Positions 7,417 to 16,922 of a stretch of DNA of 64,000 bases are shown here, one piece after another. The first letter of the stretch is position 1. Every line of letters begins with the position of its first letter. The DNA comes from Acaryochloris sp. CCMEE 5410 (lineage in GTDB: Bacteria > Cyanobacteriota > Cyanobacteriia > Thermosynechococcales > Thermosynechococcaceae), in assembly GCF_000238775.2 (NCBI RefSeq), contig NZ_AFEJ02000001.1, forward strand, positions 2,294,001-2,358,000, written 5' to 3'. The notes below the pieces were generated by a model that was given only the letters and a program-made list of their open reading frames with translations, ran no database searches and was not told the DNA's origin. The position numbers and the translations under genes were made by a program.

Positions 7417-8966
7417 GTTACTGCCCAGGCTGAAGCACTGGTCTAACAGGATTGTCAGCAAAAATACTTTTGAGTGCATCCAGTACAGGGATATCTTGCT
7501 TTCTCAAAGTTGAAATATAACCGCGAATGCGGCAGAACTGCTGGGCACCTGCCAAGGAGCGAAAACATCCCGATATCTTCTGCTTCAACTTCATCATGCG
7601 GATATCGCGCTCAGCCTGATTGTTATCAAAAGGCACCTGAAAATCATACATAAACGCCAAGACAGCAGCTTGGTGCTTTCGAAGTCGGTCGAGCAAGTTT
7701 TTGGGTGTACTCTGCTTCTGCTTGCCTCGTTTCTTGGGTGCATTTTCATCGACGGTTGGCATTGGATTATGCTTGAATCCATCGGCTAACACTTGGCGAT
7801 ACCGCTGCTCAAACGCCTCGACTTGTCTCGCATCGAGAACGCTTAAGTGTTCAGCTTTTGCCCGCTCTACCTCAGCTTTGATATCTAGCAGCAGTGAGAT
7901 CATCTCCTCAGCCCAAGGTTGTTTGTAGCGTTCAACAATAAATCGGAGTTCGCGCAAATGATGGGCATTGCATAAGCTATGCGTACAACCATAGCGGGCA
8001 TAGCTCTTCCAACCATCATGAATACTCGTGCCCGTAAAGTTTGGCAGAATATCCATTTCGTCCATCGCTGCTGTGCCGCGTTTGGCATGGACAAAGTAGT
8101 AGGTTAATCCACTCGTACAAGCGACATGCAGCCACCACAACTTGCTGTTGACTCGCAACCCCGTCTCGTCAAAATGTCCCACAGCTGCTTGCTCAATAGC
8201 GTCTTTGATCTGGGCTTCAATCGGTTCTAATTGCTGGGCACAGGTTGTACGGGTGTTGCACAGGGTTCCTTCAGAAACCTGACAACCCAAGAGGTCTTTA
8301 AGCAGTTCACGGGTGCGCTCAAACGGCAACAGTTGAGCCTCCATCAAATACACCATCAAGCCTTTGAGATTACTGCCATACTGAACCACATTGGTGACAT
8401 CGCTGGGGAATTTACCCCGGTTCAAGGTTTGACAGTGCTCACAATATTTGACTTCTGCTTGATGCTCGATGACCTGTAATGACAAGGAGGGCAGCTCATG
8501 AACCTGGCGCAGTTCATACTCAAGGACGGCGACCTCTGTTAACGAGGCACCACAGCCTTGACATTGAGTGACTGGATGTAACACTACGGCATCGACGGTT
8601 TCACGCCATTCCAAGGTACTACCGGGATGGCCTTTTTGACCCCCACTTTTACGCTTACTCTTACCCCGTAGACTTTGGTCCGCTTCCCAAAGCCATCGCT
8701 TGAGGGTGGTTTACTACTGTTCCGACTATCTTTGCCAAGATGCTCTTCTAGTCGCTCTATCCGTTTAATAAGAAGGGTGACCAGCTCAACAACTGCATCC
8801 TCTCCTTGATGGTAGATTGCTCGAATATCAGATTCACTAATTTTCTGGTCAGAGACTTTCTTGTTCAACGAATGAGTACGGATTGACTGCTGGTGTGCTT
8901 AAAACATAGTCTCAGATAGAGTTATACCTTCATTCTCAACACAATGATTTAAGCCTGGGCAGTAAC
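7417..8966 (-). mobile_element. IS66-family insertion sequence with 8 bp target duplication
   Basis: The 1550 bp element has inverted ends GTTACTGCCCAGGCT at 7417 and on the complementary strand at 8966. The 8 bp GATTTATT is present on both sides (7409-7416 and 8967-8974), the duplication length known for IS66. Only the main transposase gene is present; the accessory orfs of larger IS66 members are absent. The perfect duplication indicates a fairly recent insertion. Confidence 0.92.
7418..8868 (-). pseudogene. IS66-family transposase, interrupted by one frameshift
   Basis: The transposase would be about 483 residues. The N-terminal part (8868 to about 8675) has the helical IS66 leader (LVTLLIKRIERLEEHLG) and the SRNSSKPPSSDGFGKRTK motif. 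The frame then changes by one base near 8674-8676 (ACC AAA GTC), after which the other frame reads SLRGKSKRKSGGQKGHPG, exactly what the family has. The second part contains the zinc-finger (CQGCGASL, CEHCQ) and the DDE core with VGHFDETGLRVN and PFDNNQAERDIRMMK; the stop codon lies inside the terminal repeat. Loss of one A from an AAAA run explains the shift. A programmed shift is possible but not usual for this protein. Confidence 0.85.
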
Positions 8967-8974
8967 GATTTATT

Positions 8975-9148
8975 TTGTTCATTTCCAATGTGTTGTACCT
9001 ATAACGCGATACAACTAATATTCAGGCAACTTTGCCGTAAAAATACTCTCAAGAATAAATTGTGACTACCCATTTTGCCACCCCATGAATTGTTTGCAAA
9101 AGATGAAAGGTGCCTTGCCTAAAATCAACTGGACCTTTGTAAAGGCAG
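8975..9148. other. Intergenic region after the IS66 element
   Basis: No gene. It includes the right flank of the IS66 target and, at its end, the diverged third copy of the mfd 3' end described separately. Confidence 0.5.
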
Positions 9149-9156
9149 ATGTATGA
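9085..9156 (+). repeat. Diverged third copy of the mfd 3' end
   Basis: Read in frame, this stretch gives MNCLQKMKGALPKINWTFVK and ends in a stop at 9154-9156. The mfd C-terminus is [25 protein letters not shown] is identical, and the following residues match in spacing and mostly in character (K/E, I/V, F/L, V, K/E, A). At DNA level ATGAAAGGTGCCTTGCCT differs from the mfd copies at only one or two positions before diverging. It may be the far boundary of the island, or an older integration scar. It overlaps the probable start of the transporter gene. Confidence 0.6.
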
Positions 9157-10096
9157 GTTGCCCCAGACTATGATTGGTTTTCTGATCGTCTTACTGGGCG
9201 CCGTCTTCTTTTGTTTTCAAAACGTTATCGTCCGCATTCTATTTAACGAGTACACTGTTGCTGGCCTGCTGCAAACAGGAGGGTTCGTTGCCCCTTCTCT
9301 CCCCAACTCTTTTTTGTTAATGGCGATGCGGATGGTTTGGGTGGTGCCGTTGGTATCAGCCATGACGCCGCTGTTTTACCCTTCGTTGTGGTGGGACTTA
9401 AGAAAGCTGGGTCAAAAGCAGAATCGCCCTGACCTAATGCGATCGCTGCTGGGTGGAGGATTTATGTACCTCTACCTGGCACTGCTCTATTTCTCTGTGG
9501 GTTTGATTCCAACTGGAATTGCCCTAACCCTATTTTTCACCTTTCCCGTTTTTACAGCCCTCCTCTCCTGGTACTTCTTTGGTGCTGCACCCTCCCGATT
9601 TCGCTGGACGGTCATGGGATTAGTCCTGGTCGGGAGTGCCCTTACGGTTCCTCAAACTGGATTAACGGCCAATGCGTTAGGGGTTGGATTAGGCATTGGA
9701 TCAGGTATTGCCTATGCCATCTATACGGTTCTTGCTCAAAAAAGCTTTGAGCGTGTCCATCCCGTTCCCTATACCTGGATTAGCTTCGCGGTTACGCTGG
9801 TCTTGTCCTGTATCAGCTTGTTGTTCTGGACACAGCCTGAAGCCATTGAGTGGGGGCCTTTATGGATTGGGGGCTTGTTATCTGCCATTGCCACGTCAAG
9901 CGGCCACCTGCTCAACAATATGGGGATTCGCCTGATTGGGGCCACCACAGCATCCATTATCGGGGCTACCAATCCAGCGTTAACGGTTGTCTTGGCATGG
10001 TTTGCCATTCAAGAAACCCTCAATCCACTCCAAATTTTCGGTGTTATTTTGGTCACCTTTAGTGTGGCTTTGCTCAGTCGGGAAAAGAAGAAGTAG
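9149..10096 (+). CDS. EamA/DMT-family membrane transporter
   Basis: This 315-residue inner-membrane protein belongs to the drug/metabolite transporter superfamily, which exports small metabolites or amino acids; the substrate cannot be told. It shows about ten hydrophobic segments and two EamA repeats. The first starts near residue 8 (MIGFLIVLLGAVFFCFQNVI); the second starts near residue 170 (LTANALGVGLGIGSGIAYAIYTVLAQKSF) and ends with ATTASIIGATNPALTVVLAWFAIQETLNPLQIFGV, the classic end of such repeats. A start at 9149 is the longest possibility. The ATG at 9170 (MIGF) also fits, since the first codons overlap the mfd-like scar. It is the first chromosomal-type gene after the island. Confidence 0.88.
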   Translation: MYELPQTMIGFLIVLLGAVFFCFQNVIVRILFNEYTVAGLLQTGGFVAPSLPNSFLLMAMRMVWVVPLVSAMTPLFYPSLWWDLRKLGQKQNRPDLMRSLLGGGFMYLYLALLYFSVGLIPTGIALTLFFTFPVFTALLSWYFFGAAPSRFRWTVMGLVLVGSALTVPQTGLTANALGVGLGIGSGIAYAIYTVLAQKSFERVHPVPYTWISFAVTLVLSCISLLFWTQPEAIEWGPLWIGGLLSAIATSSGHLLNNMGIRLIGATTASIIGATNPALTVVLAWFAIQETLNPLQIFGVILVTFSVALLSREKKK

Positions 10097-10275
10097 ACCC
10101 AGACATCGTAAGGCAAGCGTATCGCCTGTTATGCTTGATGGCCTTTCTGGAGATAGGATTGAGCGACTGTTGCTCAGGTTTATTCAGTTGCGATCGCAAC
10201 ACCAATACATGTCCCTTCAGCAGGAGCTATCAATGCAAAAGCATACATCTAATCGCGGGGATAATCTGCTTCAAA

Positions 10276-11761
10276 CGGGCGTAAGCACAGAATCGGGGAT
10301 GTATGGCTCAAAGAAAAACGGGTCAAGGACAATAGATCCTGTACCCGAATCAAAAACTTGTCATGAGCCTAACATCGCAATTGCCAACCGTACTAGAGCA
10401 TCACGAATTTCTAGAACAGGTCGAAGCACTCAAAGAATCACCCAGCCTGAGTCAGATGGTTTATATCGTTCTGCAAATGGGTTTGTATTTGGCTCGATGG
10501 CTTCTGGAGGATGAACTCTCACGGCGAGCAAAAACAGTATTTGAATGGCCTAGGTGTAGCACCTGCGGAACCCGCTTGCACTCGAAGGGATGGGAATCTC
10601 GTCAGATGCAGACACTGGTGGGAAATATTTACTGAAAGCGACGGGTGGGTCGTTGTCCAAAAGGGTGTCCAGGTAGTCTATCAGCTCCTCTGGACCAATC
10701 CATTGGGATTACCTCTTACCAGCACAGCAGTAAAGAACTGGTGCGTCTAGGCTGCTTGTTAAGTCTATTTATGCCCTATGAACTGGCCAGTTGGATGCTG
10801 AGTCAGTGGAGTGGTTTATCCGTCAGTTCATCAAGCTTGTGGAATTGGGTGCAAGTCATGGGCAACAAAGCTTATCAGGAGCTAGAGGCTCAACTCAAAG
10901 CTCAAGCATCAGGTGAACAGGCTCCTAGTGAAGCGATTTCAGAGGTGTTGTCTGCTCTGCCTTTGGCCATTGCTGCTGACGGTGTGATGGTGCCCTTTCG
11001 CCCCACTCCGAAAACCCCCAAGGGAAAAATCCAGTGGCGAGAAGTTAAAGTCGCTATCTTAGCCCGCCTGGGAACACGGCTCACCCGAGCTAAAAAGAGT
11101 GTCCCCCAACTACTGCGTCGAAGACTGGTAGCAGTATTGGGCGATATCGACCAGTTCATCCCCTTACTGCAACTCGAAGCCCGCAAACAAGACTTTGAAT
11201 CGGCCCCAAGCGTCATCTGGTTGAGTGATGGGGGCGAGGCTTCTGGCGAGTCTACCGCACCTTGTTCTCTCACTGTGCTGTGGCAGTTCTCGATTTTTTC
11301 ATGCAGCAGGCCATCTTGCACGAGCAACAAAAGTGATGTTTGGGGATGTTCGCTCTGCTCAAGCCCAAGCCTGGTTTCGGCGCTGGCGACACCAATTGCG
11401 ACATGGGCAACACCTATTAGTATTGCGGTCCTTGACGATGTTGATTCACTCACAATTGTTTACGGGCAAATCTTTTACGACGTTGCTCCAGGTACAGGCT
11501 TATTTCCAGCGCCATCTGCGACACATCCAATATCGCCACTTTGAACAACTACAGATACCGCTGGGGTCAGGAATGGTCGAAAGTGCTTGTAAGTGGCTGA
11601 TTCAACAGCGCTTTAAGGGGGTTGGTATGCGCTGGAGTGAGGATGGTTTCAATCATCTACTCATGCTGCGGCTTGCCTGGGTCAATCAACGGTTTGACTC
11701 CCTATTCCCAGGGGTAACCATTCCGAAGTCTAAGGCATCCCCGATCCATTAGCTACGCCCG
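10276..11761 (+). mobile_element. ISKra4-type insertion sequence, degenerate
   Basis: The element is about 1486 bp with ends CGGGCGTA...TACGCCCG plus further inverted similarity inside (ATCGGGGATG on both arms). CTTCAAA occurs on both flanks (10269-10275 and 11762-11768) as a 7 bp duplication. It may be 8 bp if the shared G is counted. The transposase gene is broken by a stop codon and two frameshifts, so the element cannot move on its own. Confidence 0.85.
10363..11752 (+). pseudogene. ISKra4-family transposase, multiply disrupted
   Basis: The reconstructed product is about 460 residues. The N-terminal part has LEHHEFLEQVEALKESPSLS and a zinc-ribbon-like CSTCGTRLHSKGWESRQMQT. An in-frame TGA at 10633-10635 follows LVGNIY. 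The same frame resumes with KRRVGRCPKGCPGS and runs to VIWLSDGG near 11235. There the frame changes (the next reads RGFWRVYRTLFSHCAVAVLD), and it changes again near 11295 (HAAGHLARATKVMFGDVRSA). The C-terminal part has the family's LGSGMVESACKWLIQQRFKG motif. One nonsense codon and two frameshifts mean that this is a decayed gene. Confidence 0.88.
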
Positions 11762-11977
11762 CTTCAAACTGATGCACAATCGACAGAACTTCTATGGCCA
11801 ACTGCTTTGCCAGTTGGGTCATCAGTCTTTCCTTTTGAGCAGGTGCATTCATCAACCTCAGTCGCTACAGATCTAGACTGTTTCGTTAAGGAAAAAAGCC
11901 AAACGCAGAATTATAGCCAATAAGGCACACTCCAGGTTGATCAGGTTTGGAATGCAGGCCGACCAAACCACTAAATA

Positions 11978-13613
11978 GGGTTTGCTGAAAAAGTAAATTG
12001 AGCTAATTCCTGGCATCAAATCGTACAATCAACCCAGTTGTGACGGCCAGGGCCATATTCCTTCACTGGCCCTAGAAAAGCCCCAAGGCAGCCCTGGCAG
12101 CTCCATAACGCTTTCCAACACCAGCAATCCCACCCAAAAATGAATGATAAAAGGTGGCGGAGCCACCGCTCTAGATTCATCACCAAGAACGTGATAGCAA
12201 TCGCACTAGCAGCCGTATCCGCTAACTTCGCCATCACTCGATTCAAGCCAAATCTTCGCTTGGCCTGCCCAAACTTGCCCTCAATTTGGACTCTCACCTT
12301 TTCGTCCTCCCGTGCTTGTTGCTTGAGTTGGCCCTGCACCTGGGGGTCTTGTTGAGGTCTTCCTAACGGTGGTCCACTCAATCGGATACCTCGAGCTTTA
12401 CACCATCGTCGATTAGCTCGGGTTCGATAGATTTGGTCGGCATGGACTGAGAGAGGATAATGGCCAAAGCGACGATGAAAAGCTTCCACTTGATATTGAA
12501 GATGCTGGGATTCATTGAACGCATCCCAGCTTAAACGTTCCAGAAACACACATCCGTTGACACAACTGAGGGATAGCTTGGCCCCAAACTCAACAGGTAC
12601 TCCAGCTTTGCCTCGGACCATCGGTCGGACATGAGGCTGAGTGAGGCTGACAATACGGTCATCTACTCGACGCACGTGCTGTTGATACATCCACTCTTGC
12701 TGTCGAAAGACTTCATGAATCACCAGCAACAGACGGTACTGTCGCCGGGACAGTCGGGACAGAGACGCTCCTAAAGCTATCAATCCATCAATGTGGGCTA
12801 GATTCCGACGCACATAGCCCAACTGCTGACGAATCCCTTTACGAATCAGCTTGCGACTCGGTTGACGTTTCTTGGCAATGGCCAGATAAGCTTTGCGGGC
12901 CTTTTGGCGGTAGGTGCGAGGTTTGCCCTTGAGAGACAGCATGACTTGAGCATATAAAGCATCAAGGATGGCTTCACTCGCTTTGCGGGCATCATTGAGC
13001 AGATCTAAGTCTGTCGGATAGCGAATATCGGCTGGCGCACAGGTCGCGTCTATCAACAATTGGCCCTGGTTGGGAGGGGCAGGAGGCTCATCTTCGTCAT
13101 CTTCAGGAGAAGGAGATGACTCAGGGGACATCACAACAGGAGAACCCTCAGATGCGAGCACTGATTCCACGACTGCGTCGTTGACTTGAGTCAGTAGCTC
13201 TAGATTCAACCGTTGGCGAAAGTGAACCAGCATGGAGGCATCAAACGGAGCACTCTCTCGATATTCACTAAACCCCAGAAAGTACTGCAAGTAGGGGTTC
13301 TCTCGAATCTGTTCTACGGTCTCTGCATCGGATACACCCAGTTTCTCTTGATGATTAAGGTCCCTAAGGCCACACGAAAGGGTTTGGCAGGTGCCCCCAT
13401 GGTCTGACTGAATTGCTCTGCATACTCTGACTCAAAGCTCTCCCAAGGAATCAGCTCGGCGAGTTTGACCCAGCGATTCTCTTCTGATAGTTTGCCTCCG
13501 AAGGGCAAGTAGAAGTTCTTAAAGGACAGTTGACCGGGGGATGGACGACGATACATTGGGGTGCATGTGCAAAGGTTTTGAGTATTTTGAACGATTTTCC
13601 TTGCACTTCTCAA
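11978..13613 (-). mobile_element. IS5-type insertion sequence, frameshifted, right end not found
   Basis: The left end probably starts at GGGTTTGCTGAAAAAG (11978). I could not find its inverted partner beyond the transposase start at about 13556, so the right end may be deleted or too diverged. No target duplication could be assigned. Together with the frameshift in the transposase this suggests a dead or truncated copy. The coordinates are therefore approximate on the right. Confidence 0.6.
12016..13556 (-). pseudogene. IS5-family (IS5/IS1182-like) transposase, one frameshift
   Basis: The first part (13556 to about 13347) starts MYRRPSPGQLSFKNFYLPFG and reaches FRVALGTLIIK. One base is missing near 13347 (ATC AAG AGA), after which the other frame continues with EKLGVSDAETVEQIRENPYL and the DUF772-type helical region (SAPFDASMLVHFRQRLNLEL). 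The DDE core follows: QGQLLIDATCAPADIRYPTD, then AKLSLSCVNGCVFLERLSWD, and near the C-terminus KVRVQIEGKFGQAKRRFGLN. The central acidic/Pro stretch PESSPSPEDDEDEPPAPP is a normal linker in this subgroup. A single-base deletion inactivates the copy unless frameshifting occurs. Confidence 0.85.
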
Positions 13614-13619
13614 GGGCGC

Positions 13620-14036
13620 TCAACACTTGGATACACTGCAAATATTCAACCTTAGACTTTCGAAGCAAGCCCTAAATAGAGTAGTATGGCCCGACTGAAC
13701 AGCGTAAACGGTGTAACGATATTCACAAGGATCATCTTCTAACCCTCTTTCTTCATCACCAACAGCAATATGAGTTGCCAAAGACACATGGTTTTCTTGA
13801 TGGATTTTCTTGTATTTCAAGAAATCTTTAGGGGAAGGAGGAGTCAGGCTAAGGTCCAAGGCACGGAGTTGATAAGCGTCCTCATAACGTTGCTCTCGCA
13901 AGGCATAGAAATAGTCAAAAATGACCTTCTCTCTGGCATTACGTGGAACAGTTGAACCTCTAGCTTTCATCCGCTCTTCCACGCTGGGTCGACACCCAAC
14001 CAATACTACAAGACACACGATCAGTATTTTCTTCAT
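13620..14036 (-). CDS. Putative lipoprotein, 138 aa
   Basis: The N-terminus MKKILIVCLVVLVGCRPSVE has a lipoprotein signal peptide with lipobox LVGC, so the mature protein should be anchored to a membrane at Cys15. The following part (EKVIFDYFYALREQRYEDAYQL) resembles the start of small NTF2/DUF4878-like domains found in lipoproteins, but the match is weak. It is the last of three genes read in the same direction, 28 bp after a small gene and downstream of the desaturase. Its 3' end is close to the broken IS5-type element, so the last residues (CFESLRLNICSVSKC) could derive from a rearranged junction. Confidence 0.7.
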   Translation of the reverse strand: MKKILIVCLVVLVGCRPSVEERMKARGSTVPRNAREKVIFDYFYALREQRYEDAYQLRALDLSLTPPSPKDFLKYKKIHQENHVSLATHIAVGDEERGLEDDPCEYRYTVYAVQSGHTTLFRACFESLRLNICSVSKC

Positions 14037-14064
14037 CTTGAGGTCATCCCTGATGGGCTAACTC

Positions 14065-14298
14065 CTAGGATAATTCCAAGTTAGGGGGATGCCGAAAAGC
14101 CCGAATCACTATGCGCTTTGCCTCACGTTTATTAACGTTGGCAACACATTCTACCGCAGGCCACAGATGCATCGTTCCAATCTTCTCCTCTTCTCGCACA
14201 ATCCATAATGCATCTTCGAGAGTCTGGCCCAAATCCATTAAAGCTTGAAGTCTATTCTCAATCCGTACCTGATCTGATTTTCCCCATAACCGTGACAT
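14065..14298 (-). CDS. Small hypothetical protein, 77 aa
   Basis: No family recognised. A strong ribosome binding site (AGGAGG, seven bases before the ATG) supports the gene. The sequence is mostly helical and charged (RIENRLQALMDLGQTLEDAL), without membrane segments, and ends in KREAKRIVIRAFRHPPNLELS. It starts eight bases after the desaturase stop codon and is followed after 28 bp by a lipoprotein gene, so the three probably form one transcript. Confidence 0.65.
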   Translation of the reverse strand: MSRLWGKSDQVRIENRLQALMDLGQTLEDALWIVREEEKIGTMHLWPAVECVANVNKREAKRIVIRAFRHPPNLELS

Positions 14299-14306
14299 TC
14301 GGCCTC

Positions 14307-15434
14307 CTAAGGATCAATCGTCAAAGGACAAATCATAGATTGCTCACCTGACCAAGTGGTAAAGGTCTGATCATCTTCGTAATGCCTAGGTGTTTCCAAC
14401 ATTAACTTCCATACTTGGCCGACAGGCAGTAAATGAAAGCGCTCAGGATAGTGCTTCAGTAGCAACTCCTGCACCATTGGGTAATAGTCAGAATTCATTC
14501 CCGGAAAAAGATGGTGTTCCGTATGATATGAAAAATTAAAATGCAGAACATCAAAGATCTTAGGAACCCTCAGAGAAACGCTATTGACTAGCGGATCATT
14601 AATGGCCGTCATCGGTGACAGCATATGGTTGGTGTAGATGTAAAACATGGCGCCTGCATGGCCAATCCAGATCGGTAGGAAATAACTGAAGAGCAATTTC
14701 ACAGGGTCAAAACTCAGGCTAGCCATGATACCTACATGAACCAGGATAATGAGAAAAACTTCTCTAACAATTGCCCATCGCTCCCGGCGGCTGATCGTAA
14801 ATGCTGCCGGAACATAATCCACATCCTTACGATTGAATAACACCACAGATGTCATATTCCTAAAGGTATGAACCCCCCAAGCATGGCCCATCCCCACGAT
14901 TAACCCAAAGGGACTGACTTCATTAGACGGCACAAACCGATCCTGGATCCATTTACCCCAAGTATTGGGCTGATTGTAGAGATAGTTACGATCAGGATCA
15001 ATCTCAGAATTGGTATTGCGGTGGTGTTCACGATTATGGACCGCACGCCAGAGTGTAGGTGGCATCCACAACATAGATAGTCCCAAAAAGCTAACTAAGC
15101 GAAATAGTCTTGAATGTCTGACCCCACTGCCATGCATCAAGTCATGACAACTGAAGAGCAACACTATGACGCTATTCCCCATCACCAGGGAAATAGGCAG
15201 ATATAGCCATAACCAATACCATTGCCATTGATCCATATAGCTCGCAATAGCCCAACCAGCGACTAGCATTGCTAGATTGATCACCAAAAACCAAATTTTA
15301 TTCAGATTGGGGGTAAAAGCTTCATCAGGCAATAAAGGGCGTAACTGTTTGACATAGTCGGCATGCGATATTAACGCATCCGTTCGACTCTGCTTCACAT
15401 CAGAAGCAGCAGATGAGAGAGGAGCTAAAGTCAT
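14307..15434 (-). CDS. Fatty-acid desaturase family protein
   Basis: This 375-residue integral membrane di-iron enzyme belongs to the family that introduces double bonds into, or hydroxylates, lipid chains. The three histidine boxes are present: HDLMH, HNREHH and, near the C-terminus, HTEHH (in SYHTEHHLFPGMNSDYYP). Hydrophobic segments lie at about residues 50-100 and 225-265. Its regiospecificity cannot be read from sequence; it is not an obvious DesA, DesB or DesC. It begins a three-gene run with the small protein and the lipoprotein downstream. The first 30 residues (MTLAPLSSAASDVKQSRTDA) are Ser/Ala-rich and probably cytosolic. Confidence 0.9.
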   Translation of the reverse strand: MTLAPLSSAASDVKQSRTDALISHADYVKQLRPLLPDEAFTPNLNKIWFLVINLAMLVAGWAIASYMDQWQWYWLWLYLPISLVMGNSVIVLLFSCHDLMHGSGVRHSRLFRLVSFLGLSMLWMPPTLWRAVHNREHHRNTNSEIDPDRNYLYNQPNTWGKWIQDRFVPSNEVSPFGLIVGMGHAWGVHTFRNMTSVVLFNRKDVDYVPAAFTISRRERWAIVREVFLIILVHVGIMASLSFDPVKLLFSYFLPIWIGHAGAMFYIYTNHMLSPMTAINDPLVNSVSLRVPKIFDVLHFNFSYHTEHHLFPGMNSDYYPMVQELLLKHYPERFHLLPVGQVWKLMLETPRHYEDDQTFTTWSGEQSMICPLTIDP

Positions 15435-15743
15435 GTAGTTTTAACGTTCGGAATGGGGAACATTTCACCTGTATTTGTTGACAGGCGAAAGAGTGCTATC
15501 AGAAATTTTTTGCACTCATACCTAATGCTGAAAGTCAGCGGCACAAAAAATCTGCGAAAACCTTAATTTGAAGAATTTCTAGAGATTGGTGAGCAACAAT
15601 TCGAGCACGCTGTCCATTCTAATGGATCGTTCTTAAGTTTGCCAGATATACAGATTTGCGGAACAGTTGAATCGCAAAATACACTGAATCACTATCAATA
15701 GTCATCGCTTTTAATTGCAAGCTCAAGCAGGTTAAGTCTACCC

Positions 15744-16367
15744 ATGACCAACTATTCCAAATTCCGAGCATTATCGCCGACCGTCTACGCCGATGCCTTA
15801 GGCCGCAAGCAGTTTATGGATATTGGCATTAAAGAACTTTGGCCTCAAATACCGAGAATTGCAGGACCCGCCTACACCGTACGCTGTCCACCTGGAGACA
15901 ACTTGATGCTCCATGCCGCGATATACCGTGCCCCAGCAGGGAGTGTCATCGTCGTCGAAGCCGGTAATGTAGACTATGCCGTTTCAGGCGGGAATGTCTG
16001 TGCTATTGCCCAAAGGAGGCAGATTGCTGGTTTTGTCGTTGATGGTGTGATCCGAGATATCGCTGAAGTTCGAGCAGCCCAATTCCCCGTTTTTGCAAGA
16101 GGGGTCAGTCCCATCCCTGGCATCAAACAAACCCTGGGAACCCTGGGCAAACCGATTTATTGTGGCGGGGTTCACGTTCACCCCCAAGATATTATCGTTG
16201 CGGACGAAGAGGGAATTGCCGTTATTCCAGCGGCTGACCAAGCCGCTGTCTATGAGATTGCCTACCAAAGAACCGTAAAAGACGCGTCTCTATCCCTCGA
16301 AGAATGGGAAGCGGCCCACAAAGCTAAAATTGCTAGAATTCTCTTAGAACAAGGCTTTACCGAATAA
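15744..16367 (+). CDS. RraA-family protein (HMG/CHA aldolase-like)
   Basis: This 207-residue protein has the RraA fold. Family members are either RNase E inhibitors or divalent-metal-dependent aldolases/decarboxylases acting on 4-hydroxy-4-methyl-2-oxoglutarate and oxaloacetate. The conserved core is present: RIAGPAYTVRCPPGDNLMLH, then VIVVEAGNVDYAVSGGNVCA, GFVVDGVIRDIAEVRA with the G-x2-R-D metal/substrate motif, and GVHVHPQDIIVADEEGIAVI. The G-x2-R-D motif fits the enzymatic branch better than true RraA, which is inference. It is followed after 19 bp by an acetyltransferase gene on the same strand, probably co-transcribed. Confidence 0.88.
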   Translation: MTNYSKFRALSPTVYADALGRKQFMDIGIKELWPQIPRIAGPAYTVRCPPGDNLMLHAAIYRAPAGSVIVVEAGNVDYAVSGGNVCAIAQRRQIAGFVVDGVIRDIAEVRAAQFPVFARGVSPIPGIKQTLGTLGKPIYCGGVHVHPQDIIVADEEGIAVIPAADQAAVYEIAYQRTVKDASLSLEEWEAAHKAKIARILLEQGFTE

Positions 16368-16386
16368 CTGATACGAGTCTCTTCAT

Positions 16387-16827
16387 ATGAATATCGTGTT
16401 AGCCAATACAGACCATCTTGCTGATGTGGCCATGTTATTTGACCACTATCGGGTGTTCTATCACCAGCTCTCCAATGTCCATGCGACCGAGCAGTTTATC
16501 GCTGATCGATTTCGCAATCAAGATTCCACCATCTTCCTCGCTATAGATGAAGACAGTGGCGTTGGGTTCACCCAGCTTTACCCCAGTTTTTCTTCCGTCT
16601 CAATGGGGCGGGTATGGATTTTAAACGACTTATTTGTGCTCCCTTCCCATCGCCAGCGAGGTATTGCCACCCAATTGATGCAGACAGCCACCGATTATGG
16701 CCGAGAAACCGGAGCGATACGCTTAGTATTAGCTACTGAAAAGACCAATACTGCAGCCCAAGCCCTGTATGAATCCCTAGGCTATCAGCTGGATCGGACG
16801 TTTAATCATTTTTCTTTAACCCTATAA
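16387..16827 (+). CDS. GNAT-family N-acetyltransferase
   Basis: This 146-residue single-domain GCN5-related acetyltransferase transfers acetyl from acetyl-CoA to an amine; the substrate is unknown. The acetyl-CoA-binding motif A is clear: RVWILNDLFVLPSHRQRGIA, followed by TQLMQTATDYGRETGAIRLV. The C-terminal motif B follows (LATEKTNTAAQALYESLGYQ). It lies 19 bp downstream of the RraA-like gene. Confidence 0.9.
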   Translation: MNIVLANTDHLADVAMLFDHYRVFYHQLSNVHATEQFIADRFRNQDSTIFLAIDEDSGVGFTQLYPSFSSVSMGRVWILNDLFVLPSHRQRGIATQLMQTATDYGRETGAIRLVLATEKTNTAAQALYESLGYQLDRTFNHFSLTL

Positions 16828-16922
16828 CCGGCCTCTCTCAGCTCAAGCCACCCTGCCATACAGGAATTGGGGCACATCAGCAGGGTGCGTTAGGGGCTTA
16901 TGCGATGCAGGCTTGCGATCGC

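Larger units (their letters stand above)
10131..11923 (+). pseudogene. Small open frame split by the ISKra4-type element
   Basis: The left piece (ATG at 10131 to 10275) encodes MLDGLSGDRIERLLLRFIQL and continues to DNLLQ. The right piece (11769-11923 after removing the IS and one target duplication) continues in the same frame with TDAQSTELLWPTALPVGSSV and ends at TAA 11921-11923. The rejoined frame is about 98 codons. No family was recognised and no ribosome binding site stands out, so this may be a chance frame. The exact continuation across a precise insertion is its only support. Confidence 0.35.
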
